From positions 6,634,001 to 6,698,000 of the forward strand of contig NZ_CP033073.1 of NCBI RefSeq assembly GCF_003675325.1: a stretch of DNA of 64,000 nt. The letters run 5' to 3'. This document shows positions 35,552-45,416 of the stretch, piece after piece; within the stretch, counting starts at the first letter, position 1; each line of letters begins with the position of its first letter. This DNA comes from Streptomyces dangxiongensis (lineage in GTDB: Bacteria; Actinomycetota; Actinomycetes; Streptomycetales; Streptomycetaceae). The notes beneath the pieces are model-generated. The model was not told the DNA's origin and did not search any database. It was given only the letters and a program-made list of their open reading frames with translations. A program made the translations under genes and the position numbers.

Positions 35552-38145
35552 CCGAGCAGTACGTACGGGACCTTCGGGAGGTCGACGGGACGCACGTCGC
35601 GGTCGTCGGCGGCAAGGGCGCTCACCTGGGCGGGCTGTCGCGGATCGAAGGCATCCGCGTGCCGGCCGGCTTCTGCGTGACGACGGACGCCTTCCGGCGG
35701 GTCATGGCCGAAGCGCCGTCGATCGACGACCGGCTCGACCGGCTGTCGCGCCTGGACCCGGACGACCGGCAGGCGATCCGCGCGCTGAGCGCGGAGATCC
35801 GCCGGATCATCGAAGGGATCGCCGTCCCTGGCGATCTCACGGAGGCGATCACCCGCGCGCTGGCCCGGCTCGGCGAGCAGGCCGCCTACGCCGTCCGGTC
35901 CTCCGCGACGGCGGAGGACCTGCCGACGGCCTCCTTCGCCGGCCAGCACGACACGTACGTGAACGTGGTGGGGCCGGCGGCGGTCCTCCGGCACGTCAGC
36001 CGGTGCTGGGCCTCGCTCTTCACCGAGCGGGCCGTGACCTACCGCCGGCGGAACGGCATCGACCACCGTACGGTCCAGATGGCCGTGGTCGTGCAGCGGA
36101 TGGTCTTCCCGCAGGCGGCCGGCATCCTGTTCACGGCCGACCCCCTCACGGGCAACCGGAGCGTCGCCACCGTGGAGGCCGGCTTCGGACTCGGCGAGGC
36201 CCTGGTCTCCGGCCTGGTGAACCCGGACGTCTTCACGGTGCGACACGGCGAGGTCGTCGCGAGGGCGGTCGCCGCGAAACAGTGTGCCCTCCAGGCCCTG
36301 CCGGCCGGTGGCACGCGGGAAGTGGCGGTCGACCCGCCGCTGCAGGGGCAGCCGGCGCTGACGGATGCGCAGGCCGTGCGGCTCGTGCGGCTCGGGCGGC
36401 GGATCGAAGCACACTTCGGCCGCCCGCAGGACATCGAATGGTGCCTGGTCGACGACGGCTTCCGGTTCGTCCAGAGCCGGCCGATCACGACGCTGTTCCC
36501 CGTCCCCGAGACCGGCGACCAGGAGAACCACGTCTACGTCTCCGTCGGTCACCAGCAGATGATGACCGACCCCATGAAGCCCCTCGGCCTCTCCGTGTGG
36601 CAGTTGACGGCCATGGTGCCCGTGCACGAGGCCGGCGGGAGGCTGTTCGTCGACGTCACCCGGCGCCTGGCCTCACCCGCGAGCCGCGCCGGCCTCCTGG
36701 ACCTCATCGGCAGGGGTGATCCGCTGACCAGGGACGCGCTGGAGACCGTCCTGGACCGCGACGGCTTCGTCCCGTCACTCCCGGACGCGGGTCCCGGCGG
36801 GCCGCCGGCCGGCGGCGCCTCCAGCCCGATCGAGACGGATCCGGCCATCGTCACCGGGCTGATCGAGCGCAGCCAGGCGTCCGTCGCCGCCCTGGAGCGC
36901 GACATCCGGACGAAGACCGGACCGGCGCTGTTCGACTTCCTGCTGGAGGCCTTCGAGGAGCACAGGCGAGTCCTCGGTGATCCGCTGAATCTTCAGGTGA
37001 TCATGGCGGGGATGGAGGCCACCTGGTGGCTCAACGACAAGCTGCGGGAGTGGCTGGGCGAACGGAACACGGCCGACACGCTGACGCTGTCCGCCCCCGG
37101 CAACATCACGTCGGAGATGGGACTGGCGCTGCTCGACGTCGCGGACGTGATCCGTCCGTATCGGGAGGTGGTGGCGTTCCTGCGGGGCGTCGAGGACGAG
37201 GACTTCCTGGACGGGCTGGCGAAGCTCGCGGGCGGGACCGAAGCGCGCGACGCCATCGAGTCCTACCTCTACCGGTACGGCATGCGCTGCGTCGGCGAGA
37301 TCGACATCACGAGGCCGCGTTGGCGCGAGCGCCCCGGCACGCTCGTGCCCGTGATCCTCGACCACGTCAGGAACTTCGAGCCGGGCGCCGCCGGGCGGCG
37401 CTTCGAGCAAGGGCGGCAGAGGGCGCTGCAGAAGGAACATGACGTGCTGTCACGCTTGCGGGCCCTGCCGGACGGGGACCGGAAGGCCGACGAGACCAAG
37501 CGGATGATCGACCGGGTCCGGACCTTCATCGGGTACCGGGAGTACCCGAAGTACGGCATCATCAATCGCTACTTCGTCTACAAGCAGGCGCTGTTGAGAG
37601 AGGCCGAGCGCCTCGTGCGGGCCGACGTGCTGGCCGAGAAGGAGGACATCTTCTACCTCACGTTCCAGGAACTCCGCGACGTCGTACGCACGAACCAGGT
37701 GGACGACCGGCTCATCCAGCAGCGCAAGGACGCGTTCCGGTCGTACCAGGCGCTCACACCCCCCCGGGTGCTCACATCGGATGGTGAGGCCGTCAGCGGG
37801 GCGTACCGGCGCGACGACGTGCCGGCCGGTGCCCTGGTCGGCCTGCCGGTCTCCGTCGGGACCGTCGAGGGAAGGGCCCGTGTCATCCTCGACATGGCGC
37901 AGGCCGACCTCGAAGCGGGCGACATCCTGGTCACGACCTTCACGGACCCAAGCTGGTCACCGCTGTTCGTCGGCATCGCGGGCCTGGTGACGGAGGTGGG
38001 TGGCCTGATGACCCATGGCGCGGTGATCGCCCGGGAGTACGGCTTGCCGGCCGTCGTGGGCGTGGAGCGGGCCACCCGGCTGATCCGGGACGGGCAGCGG
38101 ATCCGTGTGCACGGAACCGACGGGTACGTCGAGCTCCTGCCCTGA
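35548..38145 (+). CDS. rph: Rifampin phosphotransferase
   Basis: An 865-aa enzyme that uses ATP and water to phosphorylate rifamycins and inactivate them. It has the ATP-grasp domain of PEP synthases (GGKGAHLGGL near the start, YAVRSSATAEDLPTASFAGQ, IEWCLVDDGFRFVQSRPITTL), the rifampin-binding middle, and a C-terminal swivelling His domain with GGLMTHGAVIAREYGLPAVVGV (His about 823). Length and C terminus match Rph rather than PEP synthase. The ATG at 35548 has GGAGG 8 bases upstream. The RAE predicts rifampin induction. Confidence 0.95.
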   Translation: MTEQYVRDLREVDGTHVAVVGGKGAHLGGLSRIEGIRVPAGFCVTTDAFRRVMAEAPSIDDRLDRLSRLDPDDRQAIRALSAEIRRIIEGIAVPGDLTEAITRALARLGEQAAYAVRSSATAEDLPTASFAGQHDTYVNVVGPAAVLRHVSRCWASLFTERAVTYRRRNGIDHRTVQMAVVVQRMVFPQAAGILFTADPLTGNRSVATVEAGFGLGEALVSGLVNPDVFTVRHGEVVARAVAAKQCALQALPAGGTREVAVDPPLQGQPALTDAQAVRLVRLGRRIEAHFGRPQDIEWCLVDDGFRFVQSRPITTLFPVPETGDQENHVYVSVGHQQMMTDPMKPLGLSVWQLTAMVPVHEAGGRLFVDVTRRLASPASRAGLLDLIGRGDPLTRDALETVLDRDGFVPSLPDAGPGGPPAGGASSPIETDPAIVTGLIERSQASVAALERDIRTKTGPALFDFLLEAFEEHRRVLGDPLNLQVIMAGMEATWWLNDKLREWLGERNTADTLTLSAPGNITSEMGLALLDVADVIRPYREVVAFLRGVEDEDFLDGLAKLAGGTEARDAIESYLYRYGMRCVGEIDITRPRWRERPGTLVPVILDHVRNFEPGAAGRRFEQGRQRALQKEHDVLSRLRALPDGDRKADETKRMIDRVRTFIGYREYPKYGIINRYFVYKQALLREAERLVRADVLAEKEDIFYLTFQELRDVVRTNQVDDRLIQQRKDAFRSYQALTPPRVLTSDGEAVSGAYRRDDVPAGALVGLPVSVGTVEGRARVILDMAQADLEAGDILVTTFTDPSWSPLFVGIAGLVTEVGGLMTHGAVIAREYGLPAVVGVERATRLIRDGQRIRVHGTDGYVELLP

Positions 38146-38261
38146 CCGACCACACCGGGAAGCCCCGTCGGTAGCTGCCGACCGGACGACGCCGGGCGGT
38201 CGAGGGCCCCCACGACCGCCGCCCGCACCGCGCACACGCCCCGTGGCCGCAGTTCCGGTGT

Positions 38262-39569
38262 CTACGCCTTGTGCCGGTAGACGACCAGGTACGGCTCATT
38301 GTCCGCCCGGTGCGTGAAGACACCGACGCCGTCGAGGTCGGCGAGCGGTGTCTGCTCCACTCCGGTCAGCGCCTTCGGGGAACCCGCGGCCAGCGCGAGC
38401 TGGACGGGGGCCGTGGTCCCGGTCAGGCTGTGGCCCTTCGTGAGCGAGGTGCCGTAGGCGATGCCGTCGTCGGTGACGGAGGTGAAGGTGAGCGGCTTGC
38501 GGTCGTCGGTCTCCTCGAAGCAGTACCCCTTCTTCGACCGGAGGTCGAAGGCGAGGTGCTCCGAGACGAGATAGCGGCCGTTCGGGGAGAGCGCGGAGCC
38601 GGGGGCTTCTCCCGACCCGATGGACGGCTTGGCGCACAGCACGGACGCCTGGACCCGGCCGGTCCGGTCGTCGAGCACGGCCCACACGTTGTGGCTGCCG
38701 CTGTTCTTCTCCTCCCAGCGGGCGATGAGGTGCCCGTCGCTGCCCGGCCACACCATTCCGGTCGCGGGATCGGCCTCGGCCGGCGCGATGCGGTCGTCGT
38801 CCCAGGAACCGGGGATGCCGAACGCGCCCTCGCCCTCGTTGAGCACCACCGGATCCTGCTCCGTCAGGGCCGCGACCTCGTTGCCGTAGGAGCAGGAGGA
38901 GCAGCCGGGTACCTCGAGCGACCCGGTGTCGTACGTCGTGGTCCCGCCGGTGGCCACGTCGAGGGCGATCTTGCGCTTGTCCGTGACGGGTACCAGGAGC
39001 CGTTCCCCTGCGGCGGTGACTCGGCCCGTGCCGTAGTCGGTTGCCGGGACCTCGACATGGTGCGTGGGTGCGACGGCGTCGCCCGAGCCGTCGGCGGCGT
39101 AGATGTCCACGGCGTACTCCTGCTCGGCCTTGGACAGGGCGTCACCGCCCGTCTCGCCCCGGGACCAGGTCACCAGGCGGTCCTTGCCGCCGACGGGAAC
39201 GACGACGAGGCCGGGAGTCTCGCTCTCGGAGAGGTCCTTGAACGGCTTGCCCGTCCAGCGGACCCGGCCCGTCGCGGCATCGCGCAGGGTCACGCGGTAG
39301 GCGGACCCCGTGCCGGTCATCGTGGCGATCGCACCGGCATGCGGCAGTACGGCGTACGTACCGAGCTGGTCCCCCGAGAGCTGCCAGCCCCGTGAAGCGT
39401 CGTACCCGGCGGGTACCTGGAGCTTCAGCGAGGGCGCCGATGTCGTGATGTGCACGGGAGGTTTCTTGCCGTTGCCGGAGGTGTTCGCGCCTCCTGATCC
39501 GTCACTGCACGCCGTGAGCGATCCGACGGCTATGACGGCGACGGATGTCCTGACGAGTACCGACTTCAT
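38262..39569 (-). CDS. Secreted lipoprotein with PQQ-like beta-propeller
   Basis: A 435-aa protein. Signal peptide with lipobox LTAC (Cys about 21), a Gly/Ser/Asn linker, then repeated strands of the PQQ/quinoprotein-like propeller type (YRVTLRDAATGRVRWTG, VTDKRKIALDVATGGTTTYDTG, NVWAVLDDRTGRVQAS). A GCSSCSYG pair may form a disulfide. Function unknown. It ends about 115 bp from the convergent rph. Confidence 0.8.
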   Translation of the reverse strand: MKSVLVRTSVAVIAVGSLTACSDGSGGANTSGNGKKPPVHITTSAPSLKLQVPAGYDASRGWQLSGDQLGTYAVLPHAGAIATMTGTGSAYRVTLRDAATGRVRWTGKPFKDLSESETPGLVVVPVGGKDRLVTWSRGETGGDALSKAEQEYAVDIYAADGSGDAVAPTHHVEVPATDYGTGRVTAAGERLLVPVTDKRKIALDVATGGTTTYDTGSLEVPGCSSCSYGNEVAALTEQDPVVLNEGEGAFGIPGSWDDDRIAPAEADPATGMVWPGSDGHLIARWEEKNSGSHNVWAVLDDRTGRVQASVLCAKPSIGSGEAPGSALSPNGRYLVSEHLAFDLRSKKGYCFEETDDRKPLTFTSVTDDGIAYGTSLTKGHSLTGTTAPVQLALAAGSPKALTGVEQTPLADLDGVGVFTHRADNEPYLVVYRHKA

Positions 39570-39679
39570 GCACTGCCCTTCCGTTTACGCGGAGGACAGC
39601 CCACGCGCCGAACCGCCTCCCCCGATGGCATGGTCATGATGGCATGACCACCACCGCACGCCGAGCGGGTATTCACCGC

Positions 39680-39910
39680 CGTGGTAGCCCGGGCCGGCAC
39701 CGAGAAGGACCGGAACCGGGCCGCCGCCAGGCAGGCGGTGACGCGCCCGCCTTCCCGGGGATCACCACAGCGAAACGCCGGCAGTGGGCGGCGGCCCCGA
39801 AGGACGGCACCCACGGACTGCGGCACACTTGTGCCTCGATCATGCTGGAGGCGGGAGAGCCCGTTGTGACCCCGGCGCGCGGGCGCGGGCACTTCTCGCC
39901 GACGAGCTGA
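39680..39910 (+). pseudogene. Tyrosine recombinase (integrase) C-terminal remnant
   Basis: The frame ends in THGLRHTCASIMLEAGEPVVTPARGRGHFSPTS, the HxLRHT box and following helix of a phage-type integrase. The upstream catalytic Arg region and the final Tyr are missing. It indicates an old integrative element next to the hipA gene. Confidence 0.7.
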
Positions 39911-39950
39911 TCTTGTGTTGCACGGCTGAAGAGACGGATGACCTGGGAAA

Positions 39951-40721
39951 ATGCTGAAAGAGGTCACCGCGACCCGCTACATCACGCCCCTGCGTGAGGG
40001 TGGTTCGCTGCCGGGGCTCGTCGAGGCCGACGACTTCGGAACCTACGTCATGAAGTTCACCGGCGCCGGACAGGGCCGCAAGACCCTGGTGGCCGAGGTG
40101 GTGTGCGGCGAACTCGCCCGGCGCCTCGGGTTCCGGATGCCCCGCCTGGTCACCGTCGGGCTGGACCCGGTCCTCGGGCTCGGCGAACCCGACCAGCAGG
40201 TGCAGGACCTGCTCCGCAACAGCGGCGGCACCAACCTCGGCATGGACTTCCTCTCCGGCGCCCTCGGCTACGACCCGCTCGCCTTCCCGGTGAGCCCCGA
40301 GGAAGCCGGCCGGATCGTCTGGTTCGACGCGCTGATCAACAACGTCGACCGGTCCTGGCGCAACCCCAACCTGCTCCTGCACCGGGGCGAGCTGTGGCTC
40401 ATCGACCACGGCGCCACCATGATCTGGCACCACAACTGGCCCTCCGCCGAGGTCTCCGCGGCCCGCCCCTACGACGCTGGCGACCACGCTCTCGCCCGGT
40501 TCGCCCCGGACGTGCGCGCCGCCGCGGCCGAGCTGGCCCCCCGGGTCACCGAGGACCTGCTCGCCGAGGTCACCGCCGAGATCCCGGACGCCTGGCTCGC
40601 CGGCGAGCCAGGCTTCGACACCCCGGACGACCTGCGCCGGGCCTACATCCGGCCACTGCTCGCGCGGGCGGCCGTCATCGCCGGGCGCATCACCGGCATC
40701 GGCACCGAGGAGGGCAAGTGA
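39951..40721 (+). CDS. HipA-family kinase-like protein
   Basis: A 256-aa protein of the short HipA-like group. It has GTYVMKFTGAGQGRKTLVAEVVCGELARRLG (nucleotide-binding Lys), IVWFDALINNVDRSWRNPNLLL (catalytic Asp/Asn loop) and LWLIDHGATM (metal Asp). It lacks the full-length HipA N-terminal domain. The stop overlaps the next gene's GTG as GTGA, so it is strictly coupled to the DUF3037 gene. Role unknown; a kinase acting with its partner is plausible. Confidence 0.83.
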   Translation: MLKEVTATRYITPLREGGSLPGLVEADDFGTYVMKFTGAGQGRKTLVAEVVCGELARRLGFRMPRLVTVGLDPVLGLGEPDQQVQDLLRNSGGTNLGMDFLSGALGYDPLAFPVSPEEAGRIVWFDALINNVDRSWRNPNLLLHRGELWLIDHGATMIWHHNWPSAEVSAARPYDAGDHALARFAPDVRAAAAELAPRVTEDLLAEVTAEIPDAWLAGEPGFDTPDDLRRAYIRPLLARAAVIAGRITGIGTEEGK

Positions 40722-41167
40722 GCGAGCGCCACATCCACATGGCCGGCCATGTCACCGAACGGCACATCACCCGCGCGGGCCAGGGCGGCGACCGGGACGT
40801 CTTCGAGTACGCGCTGCTGCGGGTCGTCCCCCGGGTGGAGCGCGGGGAGTGCGTCAACGCGGGCGTGGTCGTCTACTGCCGTGCCCGGGCATATGTCGGC
40901 GCCCGGACCCATCTGGACGAGGCGCGGCTGCTCGCGCTGGACCCGCGGGCCGACGTCGCCGGGGTCCGCGCGGCGCTCGGTGCCGTGGAGAAAGTGTGTG
41001 CGGGCGGGGCGGAGGCCGGACAGGCGGCCCAGGACGACGCCGGGCGCCGGTTCCGCTGGCTGATCGCGCCCCGTTCCACGGTTGTCCAGCCCGGCCCCGT
41101 GCACACCGGGCTGACCGCCGACCCGGCCGCCGAGACGGAGCGGTTGCTGGACCTCCTGGTGAGGTAA
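40718..41167 (+). CDS. DUF3037 protein coupled to the HipA-like gene
   Basis: A 149-aa protein with the DUF3037 core FEYALLRVVPRVERGECVNAGVVVYC and the C-terminal RFRWLIAPRSTVVQPGPVHTGLTADP. The GTG start is fixed by the GTGA overlap with the upstream gene; the first ~25 residues are a variable His/Arg tail. DUF3037 with a short HipA-like protein is a recurrent bacterial pair, but no function is established here. Confidence 0.85.
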   Translation: MSERHIHMAGHVTERHITRAGQGGDRDVFEYALLRVVPRVERGECVNAGVVVYCRARAYVGARTHLDEARLLALDPRADVAGVRAALGAVEKVCAGGAEAGQAAQDDAGRRFRWLIAPRSTVVQPGPVHTGLTADPAAETERLLDLLVR

Positions 41168-41172
41168 TGGAT

Positions 41173-41189
41173 CACACCGGCCGGGTGTG
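41173..41189 (+). terminator. Small hairpin after the DUF3037 gene
   Basis: A 6-bp stem CACACC/GGTGTG with a 5-base loop, 5 bases after the stop. Weak but well placed. Confidence 0.35.
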
Positions 41190-41239
41190 CCGTTGACACC
41201 GGGTGCCAGGGCTTCTAGCGTCACCTGTACTGAAGGTAC

Positions 41240-41253
41240 TAAGCGGTCGCTCA
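41240..41253. promoter_or_regulatory. TetR-type operator upstream of fabG
   Basis: TAAGCGGTCGCTCA has the core AGCG-GT-CGCT with matching outer T and A, a common TetR-family half-site layout in actinobacterial fatty-acid genes. It lies 60-75 bp before the fabG start. The regulator is not in the window. Confidence 0.45.
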
Positions 41254-41314
41254 CCGCATGAGGGGCTCTCCCCCGGAGCCCCGGCAGTTCTCTCAAGGGC
41301 GAGGAGAAGCAGCA

Positions 41315-42076
41315 ATGTCCACCACTGAACAGCGGGTCGCGGTAGTCACCGGCGCGGCGCGCGGCATCGGCGCCGCCACCGCCGTACGACTGGCAGCCGA
41401 GGGCCACGCGGTCGCCGTGATCGACCTCGACGAGGCCGCCTGCAAGGACACCGTCGAGAAGATCGCCGCGGCCGGCGGCAAGGCCGTCGCGGTCGGCGCG
41501 GACGTGTCGGACGAGGCACAGGTCGAGGCGGCCGTCGCCCGGATCGTGGCGGAGCTGGGCGCCCCGACGATCCTCGTCAACAACGCGGGCGTGCTCCGCG
41601 ACAACCTGCTGTTCAAGATGACCGTCTCCGACTGGGACACCGTCCTGAACGTCCACCTGCGCGGCTCGTTCCTGATGACGAAGGCCGTCCAGAAGCACAT
41701 GGTCGAGGCGGGCTTCGGCCGGATCGTCAACCTGTCCTCCTCCTCGGCGCTCGGCAACCGCGGCCAGGCCAACTACTCCGCCGCCAAGGCCGGTCTCCAG
41801 GGCTTCACCAAGACCCTCGCCGTCGAGCTGGGCAAGTTCGGCATCACCGCCAACGCCGTCGCGCCCGGTTTCATCGCCACCGAGATGACCAAGGCCACCG
41901 CGGACCGCGTCGGCATGGGCTTCGAGGACTTCAAGAAGGCCGCCGCCACCCAGATCCCGGTGCAGCGCGTCGGCGAGCCCGAGGACATCGCCAACGCCAT
42001 CGCCTTCTTCACCGGCGAGGCCGCCGGCTTCGTCTCCGGCCAGGTGCTGTACGTCGCCGGCGGACCGCTCAACTAG
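41315..42076 (+). CDS. 3-oxoacyl-ACP reductase FabG-like SDR
   Basis: A 253-aa short-chain dehydrogenase. Cofactor motif VVTGAARGIGAA, NNAG at 91-94, catalytic Ser in NLSSSSALG and YSAAK. It probably reduces 3-oxoacyl thioesters with NAD(P)H. ATG 41315 has GAGGAGAAG upstream. It forms an operon with the next SDR (21 bp apart). Confidence 0.9.
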   Translation: MSTTEQRVAVVTGAARGIGAATAVRLAAEGHAVAVIDLDEAACKDTVEKIAAAGGKAVAVGADVSDEAQVEAAVARIVAELGAPTILVNNAGVLRDNLLFKMTVSDWDTVLNVHLRGSFLMTKAVQKHMVEAGFGRIVNLSSSSALGNRGQANYSAAKAGLQGFTKTLAVELGKFGITANAVAPGFIATEMTKATADRVGMGFEDFKKAAATQIPVQRVGEPEDIANAIAFFTGEAAGFVSGQVLYVAGGPLN

Positions 42077-42097
42077 GGATTCAGAGGTAGCACGGAC

Positions 42098-42859
42098 ATG
42101 ACTGAACTCCCGGAGCTGTCCGGCAGGGTCGCCCTCGTCACGGGCGCGAGCCGCGGCATCGGCTACGGCGTCGCCGAGGCACTGGTCGCCCGCGGTGACC
42201 GCGTGTGCATCACCGGCCGCAACGAGGACGCGCTGAAGGAGGCCGTCGGCAAGCTCGGCGCCGAGCGGGTCATCGGCGTCGCCGGCAAGGCCCACGACCT
42301 CGACCACCAGAGCGAGGCCGTCCAGCGCACCATGGAGGCCTTCGGCCGCGTCGACTTCCTGGTGAACAACGCGGGCACCAACCCGGTCTTCGGCCCCATC
42401 GCGGACCTCGATCTGGAGGTCGCCCGCAAGGTCTTCGAGACCAACGTGGTCTCCGCGCTGGGCTTCGCCCAGAAGACCTGGCACGCCTGGCAGAAGGACA
42501 ACGGCGGCGCGATCGTCAACATCGCCTCGATCGCCGGCCTCTCGGCCTCCCCGTTCATCGGCGCCTACGGCATCAGCAAGGCTGCCATGATCAACCTGAC
42601 CCAGCAGCTGGCGCACGAGTTCGCGCCCAAGGTGCGGGTCAACGCGATCGCCCCCGGCGTGGTCAAGACCAAGTTCGCGCAGGCCCTGTACGAGGGCCGG
42701 GAGGAGGAGGCCGCGGCCCCCTACCCGCTCGGCCGGCTCGGCGTGCCCTCCGACATCGGCGGCGCCGCCGCGTTCCTCACCTCCGGGCAGTCCGACTGGA
42801 TCACCGGTCAGACGCTCGTCGTGGACGGCGGCATCTTCCTCAACGCCGGCGTGCACTGA
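42098..42859 (+). CDS. SDR-family oxidoreductase
   Basis: A 253-aa classical SDR: VTGASRGIGYG, NNAGTNP, the catalytic NIASIAGLSASPFIGAYGISK Ser-Tyr-Lys set, and the C-terminal TGQTLVVDGGIFL. Substrate unknown; the pairing with FabG suggests acyl or alcohol metabolism. A strong terminator follows. Confidence 0.9.
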   Translation: MTELPELSGRVALVTGASRGIGYGVAEALVARGDRVCITGRNEDALKEAVGKLGAERVIGVAGKAHDLDHQSEAVQRTMEAFGRVDFLVNNAGTNPVFGPIADLDLEVARKVFETNVVSALGFAQKTWHAWQKDNGGAIVNIASIAGLSASPFIGAYGISKAAMINLTQQLAHEFAPKVRVNAIAPGVVKTKFAQALYEGREEEAAAPYPLGRLGVPSDIGGAAAFLTSGQSDWITGQTLVVDGGIFLNAGVH

Positions 42860-42866
42860 GCATCTC

Positions 42867-42904
42867 TTCCGGGCGCCGATTTTCGGACGGATCGGCGCCC
42901 GGAA
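42867..42904 (+). terminator. Strong hairpin terminator after the SDR pair
   Basis: A perfect 14-bp stem TTCCGGGCGCCGAT with its complement and a 10-base loop, starting 7 bases after the stop. Confidence 0.8.
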
Positions 42905-43041
42905 CACCGTCGGGACTCCGCCCAGCGGACTGACAACGTCGTCATCGCCGAGTCGATCAAGAAGGCCTGTTTCCGGGGAGGTTCAGGGGGCCGGACGCTG
43001 CGGTATCGTCTGCCGACCCTTGGCATGGCGGATCGAGGAGC

Positions 43042-44625
43042 GTGCGCGTGTTCAACCGGAACCGATTCCTGCGAAGAGTCGCGGCGATCGCGTCCATATC
43101 CCTGGTGGCGGGCTGCGGTCTGCTCTCCGACGGCGACCCCGACAGCCAGGGACCGATCGTCGTCGGCACCACCAGCGCCCCGAGCACGCTTGACCCGGCC
43201 GGCGCCTGGGACGGCTCCTGGGAGCTGTACCGGAACATCTTCCAGACCCTCCTCGCCTACCCGAACGGGGCCACCACCCCGCAGCCGGACGCCGCCGAGA
43301 GCTGCGCCTTCACCGACGCCGGCAGCCGCACCTACCGCTGCAAGCTGCGGGCCGGCATGAAGTTCTCCGACGGCGACCCGCTCACCGCCAAGGCCGTACG
43401 GCACTCCATCGACCGCATCCGCACCATCAACGCCTCCGGTGGCCCCGCCGGGCTGCTCGGCAGCCTGGACCGCGTCGAGACCTCCGGCGACCGTGAAATC
43501 GTCTTCCACCTGAACAAGTCCGACGCCACCTTCCCGTTCGTGCTGGCCACCCCCGCCATGTCGATCGTCGACCCCGACGACTACCCGGCGGCCTCCCTGC
43601 GCAAGGACACCTCGGTCCACGGCTCGGGCCCGTACAAGCTCGGGTCGTACACGGAGAACGACAAGGCCGTCCTGGTCCGCAACGGCAACTACCGGGGCTT
43701 CGCCGAGCCGCAGAACAAGGCGGTGACCATCCGCTACTTCCAGGACTCCGCCGCCATGGTCAAGGCGCTGCGGAACAAGCAGATCGACGTCACCTACCGC
43801 GGTCTCGCCGCCGACGACATCCTCGCCCTGCAACAGCACACCACCGGAAACCTGCAACTGGTCGACGGCGCCGGCACCGACATCAGCTACCTGGTGTTCA
43901 ACCCCAAGGACCCCTGGGCCAAGCAGCCCGCCGTGCGCAGGGCCATCGCCCAGATCGTGGACCGGGGCGCCATCGCGCACAAGGTCTACAAGGACACCGT
44001 CGACCCGCTGTACTCGATGGTCCCCAAGGGCCTGACCGGCCACGCCACCGGCTTCTTCGACGACTACGGCGACCCGAGCGTCCCCAAGGCCCGCAAGATC
44101 CTCTCCGACGCGGGCATCACCCAGCGCGTCCCGCTCGTCTTCTGGTACACCACCGACCGCTACGGCTCCGAGACGGGCCGCATGTTCCAGGAGCTGAAGC
44201 GGCAGCTCGAGGACAGCGGCCTGTTCCGCATCACCCTGCGAAGCCGCCCCTGGAAGAGCTACGTGGTCGGCTACCAGAACGGCGAGTACCCGGTGTTCGG
44301 GCGCGGCTGGTTCCCCGACTTCCCGGACGCCGACAACTTCATCGCCCCGTTCGTCGGTGAGCACAACGCGCTCGGCACGCCCTACCCGGCCAAGGAGATC
44401 ACCGGCCGGCTGCTGCCCCACGCGCGCGCGGAGAGCGACCGCGCCCAGACCGTCAAGGACGTGGAGCGGGCCCAGCAGATCATGGTGGACGACGCCCAAC
44501 TGGTGCCGCTGTGGCAGGGCCGGCAGTTCGTGGCGGCCAGTGACGACATCTCCGGCGGCGAGCAGGCCCTCGACCCGTCGACGATCATGATGATGTGGAC
44601 GCTGCACCGCAAGACCAGCTGGTGA
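43042..44625 (+). CDS. Oligopeptide-type ABC substrate-binding lipoprotein
   Basis: A 527-aa family 5 solute-binding protein. GTG start, Arg-rich n-region, lipobox VAGC (Cys about 25). Motifs include STLDPAGAWDGSWELYRNIFQTLLAY, KFSDGDPLTAKAVRHSIDRI, HGSGPYKL and the C-terminal DDAQLVPLWQG. No permease or ATPase genes are adjacent, so it may serve a distant transporter. Confidence 0.92.
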   Translation: MRVFNRNRFLRRVAAIASISLVAGCGLLSDGDPDSQGPIVVGTTSAPSTLDPAGAWDGSWELYRNIFQTLLAYPNGATTPQPDAAESCAFTDAGSRTYRCKLRAGMKFSDGDPLTAKAVRHSIDRIRTINASGGPAGLLGSLDRVETSGDREIVFHLNKSDATFPFVLATPAMSIVDPDDYPAASLRKDTSVHGSGPYKLGSYTENDKAVLVRNGNYRGFAEPQNKAVTIRYFQDSAAMVKALRNKQIDVTYRGLAADDILALQQHTTGNLQLVDGAGTDISYLVFNPKDPWAKQPAVRRAIAQIVDRGAIAHKVYKDTVDPLYSMVPKGLTGHATGFFDDYGDPSVPKARKILSDAGITQRVPLVFWYTTDRYGSETGRMFQELKRQLEDSGLFRITLRSRPWKSYVVGYQNGEYPVFGRGWFPDFPDADNFIAPFVGEHNALGTPYPAKEITGRLLPHARAESDRAQTVKDVERAQQIMVDDAQLVPLWQGRQFVAASDDISGGEQALDPSTIMMMWTLHRKTSW

Positions 44626-44707
44626 ACCGCCATCGGGACACCGGTTGTCAGTGGTCGCCTGTAGGTTCGGATGCCTGGAAGTGACCGCACATCGTGAGGA
44701 CGTTGAC

Positions 44708-45391
44708 GTGACCGACATCGCCATGCTGCCCGAGTCCTGGCGCGGGGTTCTGGGTGACGAGCTGCAGCAGCCCTACTTCAAGGAGCTGACCGAGTTCGTC
44801 GAGGAGGAGCGGGCGAGGGGACCGGTGTATCCGCCGCGCGAGGAGGTCTTCGCCGCGCTGCAGGCGACGCCGTACGAGCGGGTCAAGGTCCTCGTCCTGG
44901 GCCAGGACCCGTACCACGGCGAGGGCCAGGGCCACGGCCTGTGCTTCTCGGTCCGCCCGGGTGTGCGGACCCCGCCGTCCCTGCGGAACATCTACAAGGA
45001 GATGCGTGACGAGCTGGACCTGCCCGTCCCGGACAACGGCTATCTGATGCCGTGGGCCGAACAGGGCGTGCTGCTGCTCAACGCGGTCCTCACCGTCCGG
45101 GCCGGCGAGGCCAACTCGCACAAGGGCAAGGGCTGGGAGAGGTTCACCGACGCCGTCATCCGCGCGGTGGCCTCCCGCCCCGACCCGGCGGTCTTCGTCC
45201 TGTGGGGCAACTACGCCCAGAAGAAGCTCCCGCTGATCGACGAGACCCGGCACGCCGTGGTCAAGGGCGCGCACCCCTCGCCGCTGTCCGCGAAGAAGTT
45301 CTTCGGCTCCCGCCCGTTCACCCAGATCAACGAGGCGATCGCCCGCCAGGGGCACGAGCCGGTCGACTGGCGCATCCCGGACCTCGGCTGA
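44708..45391 (+). CDS. ung: Uracil-DNA glycosylase, family 1
   Basis: A 227-aa base-excision repair enzyme. The water-activating loop is LGQDPYHGEGQGHGLCFSV, the uracil pocket NAVLTV, and the leucine loop HPSPLSAKKFFGSRPF. GTG 44708 follows GAGGA. Single gene. Confidence 0.97.
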   Translation: MTDIAMLPESWRGVLGDELQQPYFKELTEFVEEERARGPVYPPREEVFAALQATPYERVKVLVLGQDPYHGEGQGHGLCFSVRPGVRTPPSLRNIYKEMRDELDLPVPDNGYLMPWAEQGVLLLNAVLTVRAGEANSHKGKGWERFTDAVIRAVASRPDPAVFVLWGNYAQKKLPLIDETRHAVVKGAHPSPLSAKKFFGSRPFTQINEAIARQGHEPVDWRIPDLG

Positions 45392-45416
45392 CGGCCGATG
45401 GCCGAGGGCTGGTGCC

